A stretch of 14,574 nt of DNA from Silvimonas sp. JCM 19000 (GTDB lineage Bacteria; Pseudomonadota; Gammaproteobacteria; Burkholderiales; Chitinibacteraceae). Every line of letters begins with the position of its first letter. The stretch's first letter is position 1. The stretch is taken from NCBI GenBank assembly GCA_001313065.1, contig BBFD01000079.1, positions 1 through 14,574 on the forward strand, given 5' to 3'. The notes beneath the pieces were generated by a model that worked only from the letters and a program-made list of their open reading frames with translations, had not been told where the DNA came from and did no database searches. Positions 14,571 to 14,574 of this stretch are shown piece by piece. Both the position numbers and the translations under genes were made by a program.

Positions 14571-14574
14571 GCGG

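Overview
The window looks like chromosomal DNA of a GC-rich betaproteobacterium. The flagellar FliO-FliP-FliQ-FliR block, FolE2, the RluD-PgeF pair facing BamD, and the overall protein style fit the Neisseriales (Chromobacteriaceae or Chitinibacteraceae-like). This placement is inferred from recalled family sequences, not from a search. There is no phage, plasmid or CRISPR sequence.

Layout, left to right. Positions 1-2222 (+) hold the end of a flagellar operon: partial fliO, then fliP, fliQ and fliR, which form the membrane core of the flagellar type III export gate. Positions 2293-3226 (+) are a single-gene unit for the GTP cyclohydrolase FolE2, with a promoter and a strong terminator. A 63-residue membrane protein gene (3262-3454, +) ends inside a palindromic REP/BIME-like repeat (3452-3540). 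The repeat separates it from rluD-pgeF on the minus strand. rluD and bamD are head to head with overlapping start codons. A tRNA array follows (Ala-Ala-Glu-Arg-Glu, 6226-6889) with its own promoters. Then come a two-gene ergothioneine operon, egtB-egtD (9284-6997, -), and a divergent redox pair: an HxlR regulator (-) and a QorB-type quinone reductase (+) that share an operator-like dyad. The right end (10923-14570, -) is a co-directional group: carbamate kinase, a stand-alone allophanate-hydrolase C-terminal-type domain, an NCS1 nucleobase permease and an AllS/PunR-like LysR regulator. It looks like the end of a purine, allantoin or other ureido-compound catabolic operon that yields carbamate and ATP.

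The most striking property of the sequence is its pattern of indels. By matching translations to protein families I count 28 sites: 16 A/T runs that are 1-3 bases too long for the reading frame, and 12 single-base losses, mostly in short G/C runs. Eleven genes are affected (fliO, fliP, fliR, folE2, the small membrane gene, pgeF, egtD, egtB, qorB, lysR and the permease). fliQ, rluD, bamD, hxlR, the 137-residue domain gene and arcC are clean. Because unrelated conserved genes are hit in the same way, sequencing or consensus error is the likely cause rather than gene decay. I therefore annotate each affected gene as one CDS from its true start to its true stop and name the suspect positions.

The best candidate for new biology is the right-hand cluster. 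A free-standing domain related to one that releases carbamate lies between a carbamate kinase and a nucleobase permease, under an allantoin/purine-type regulator.
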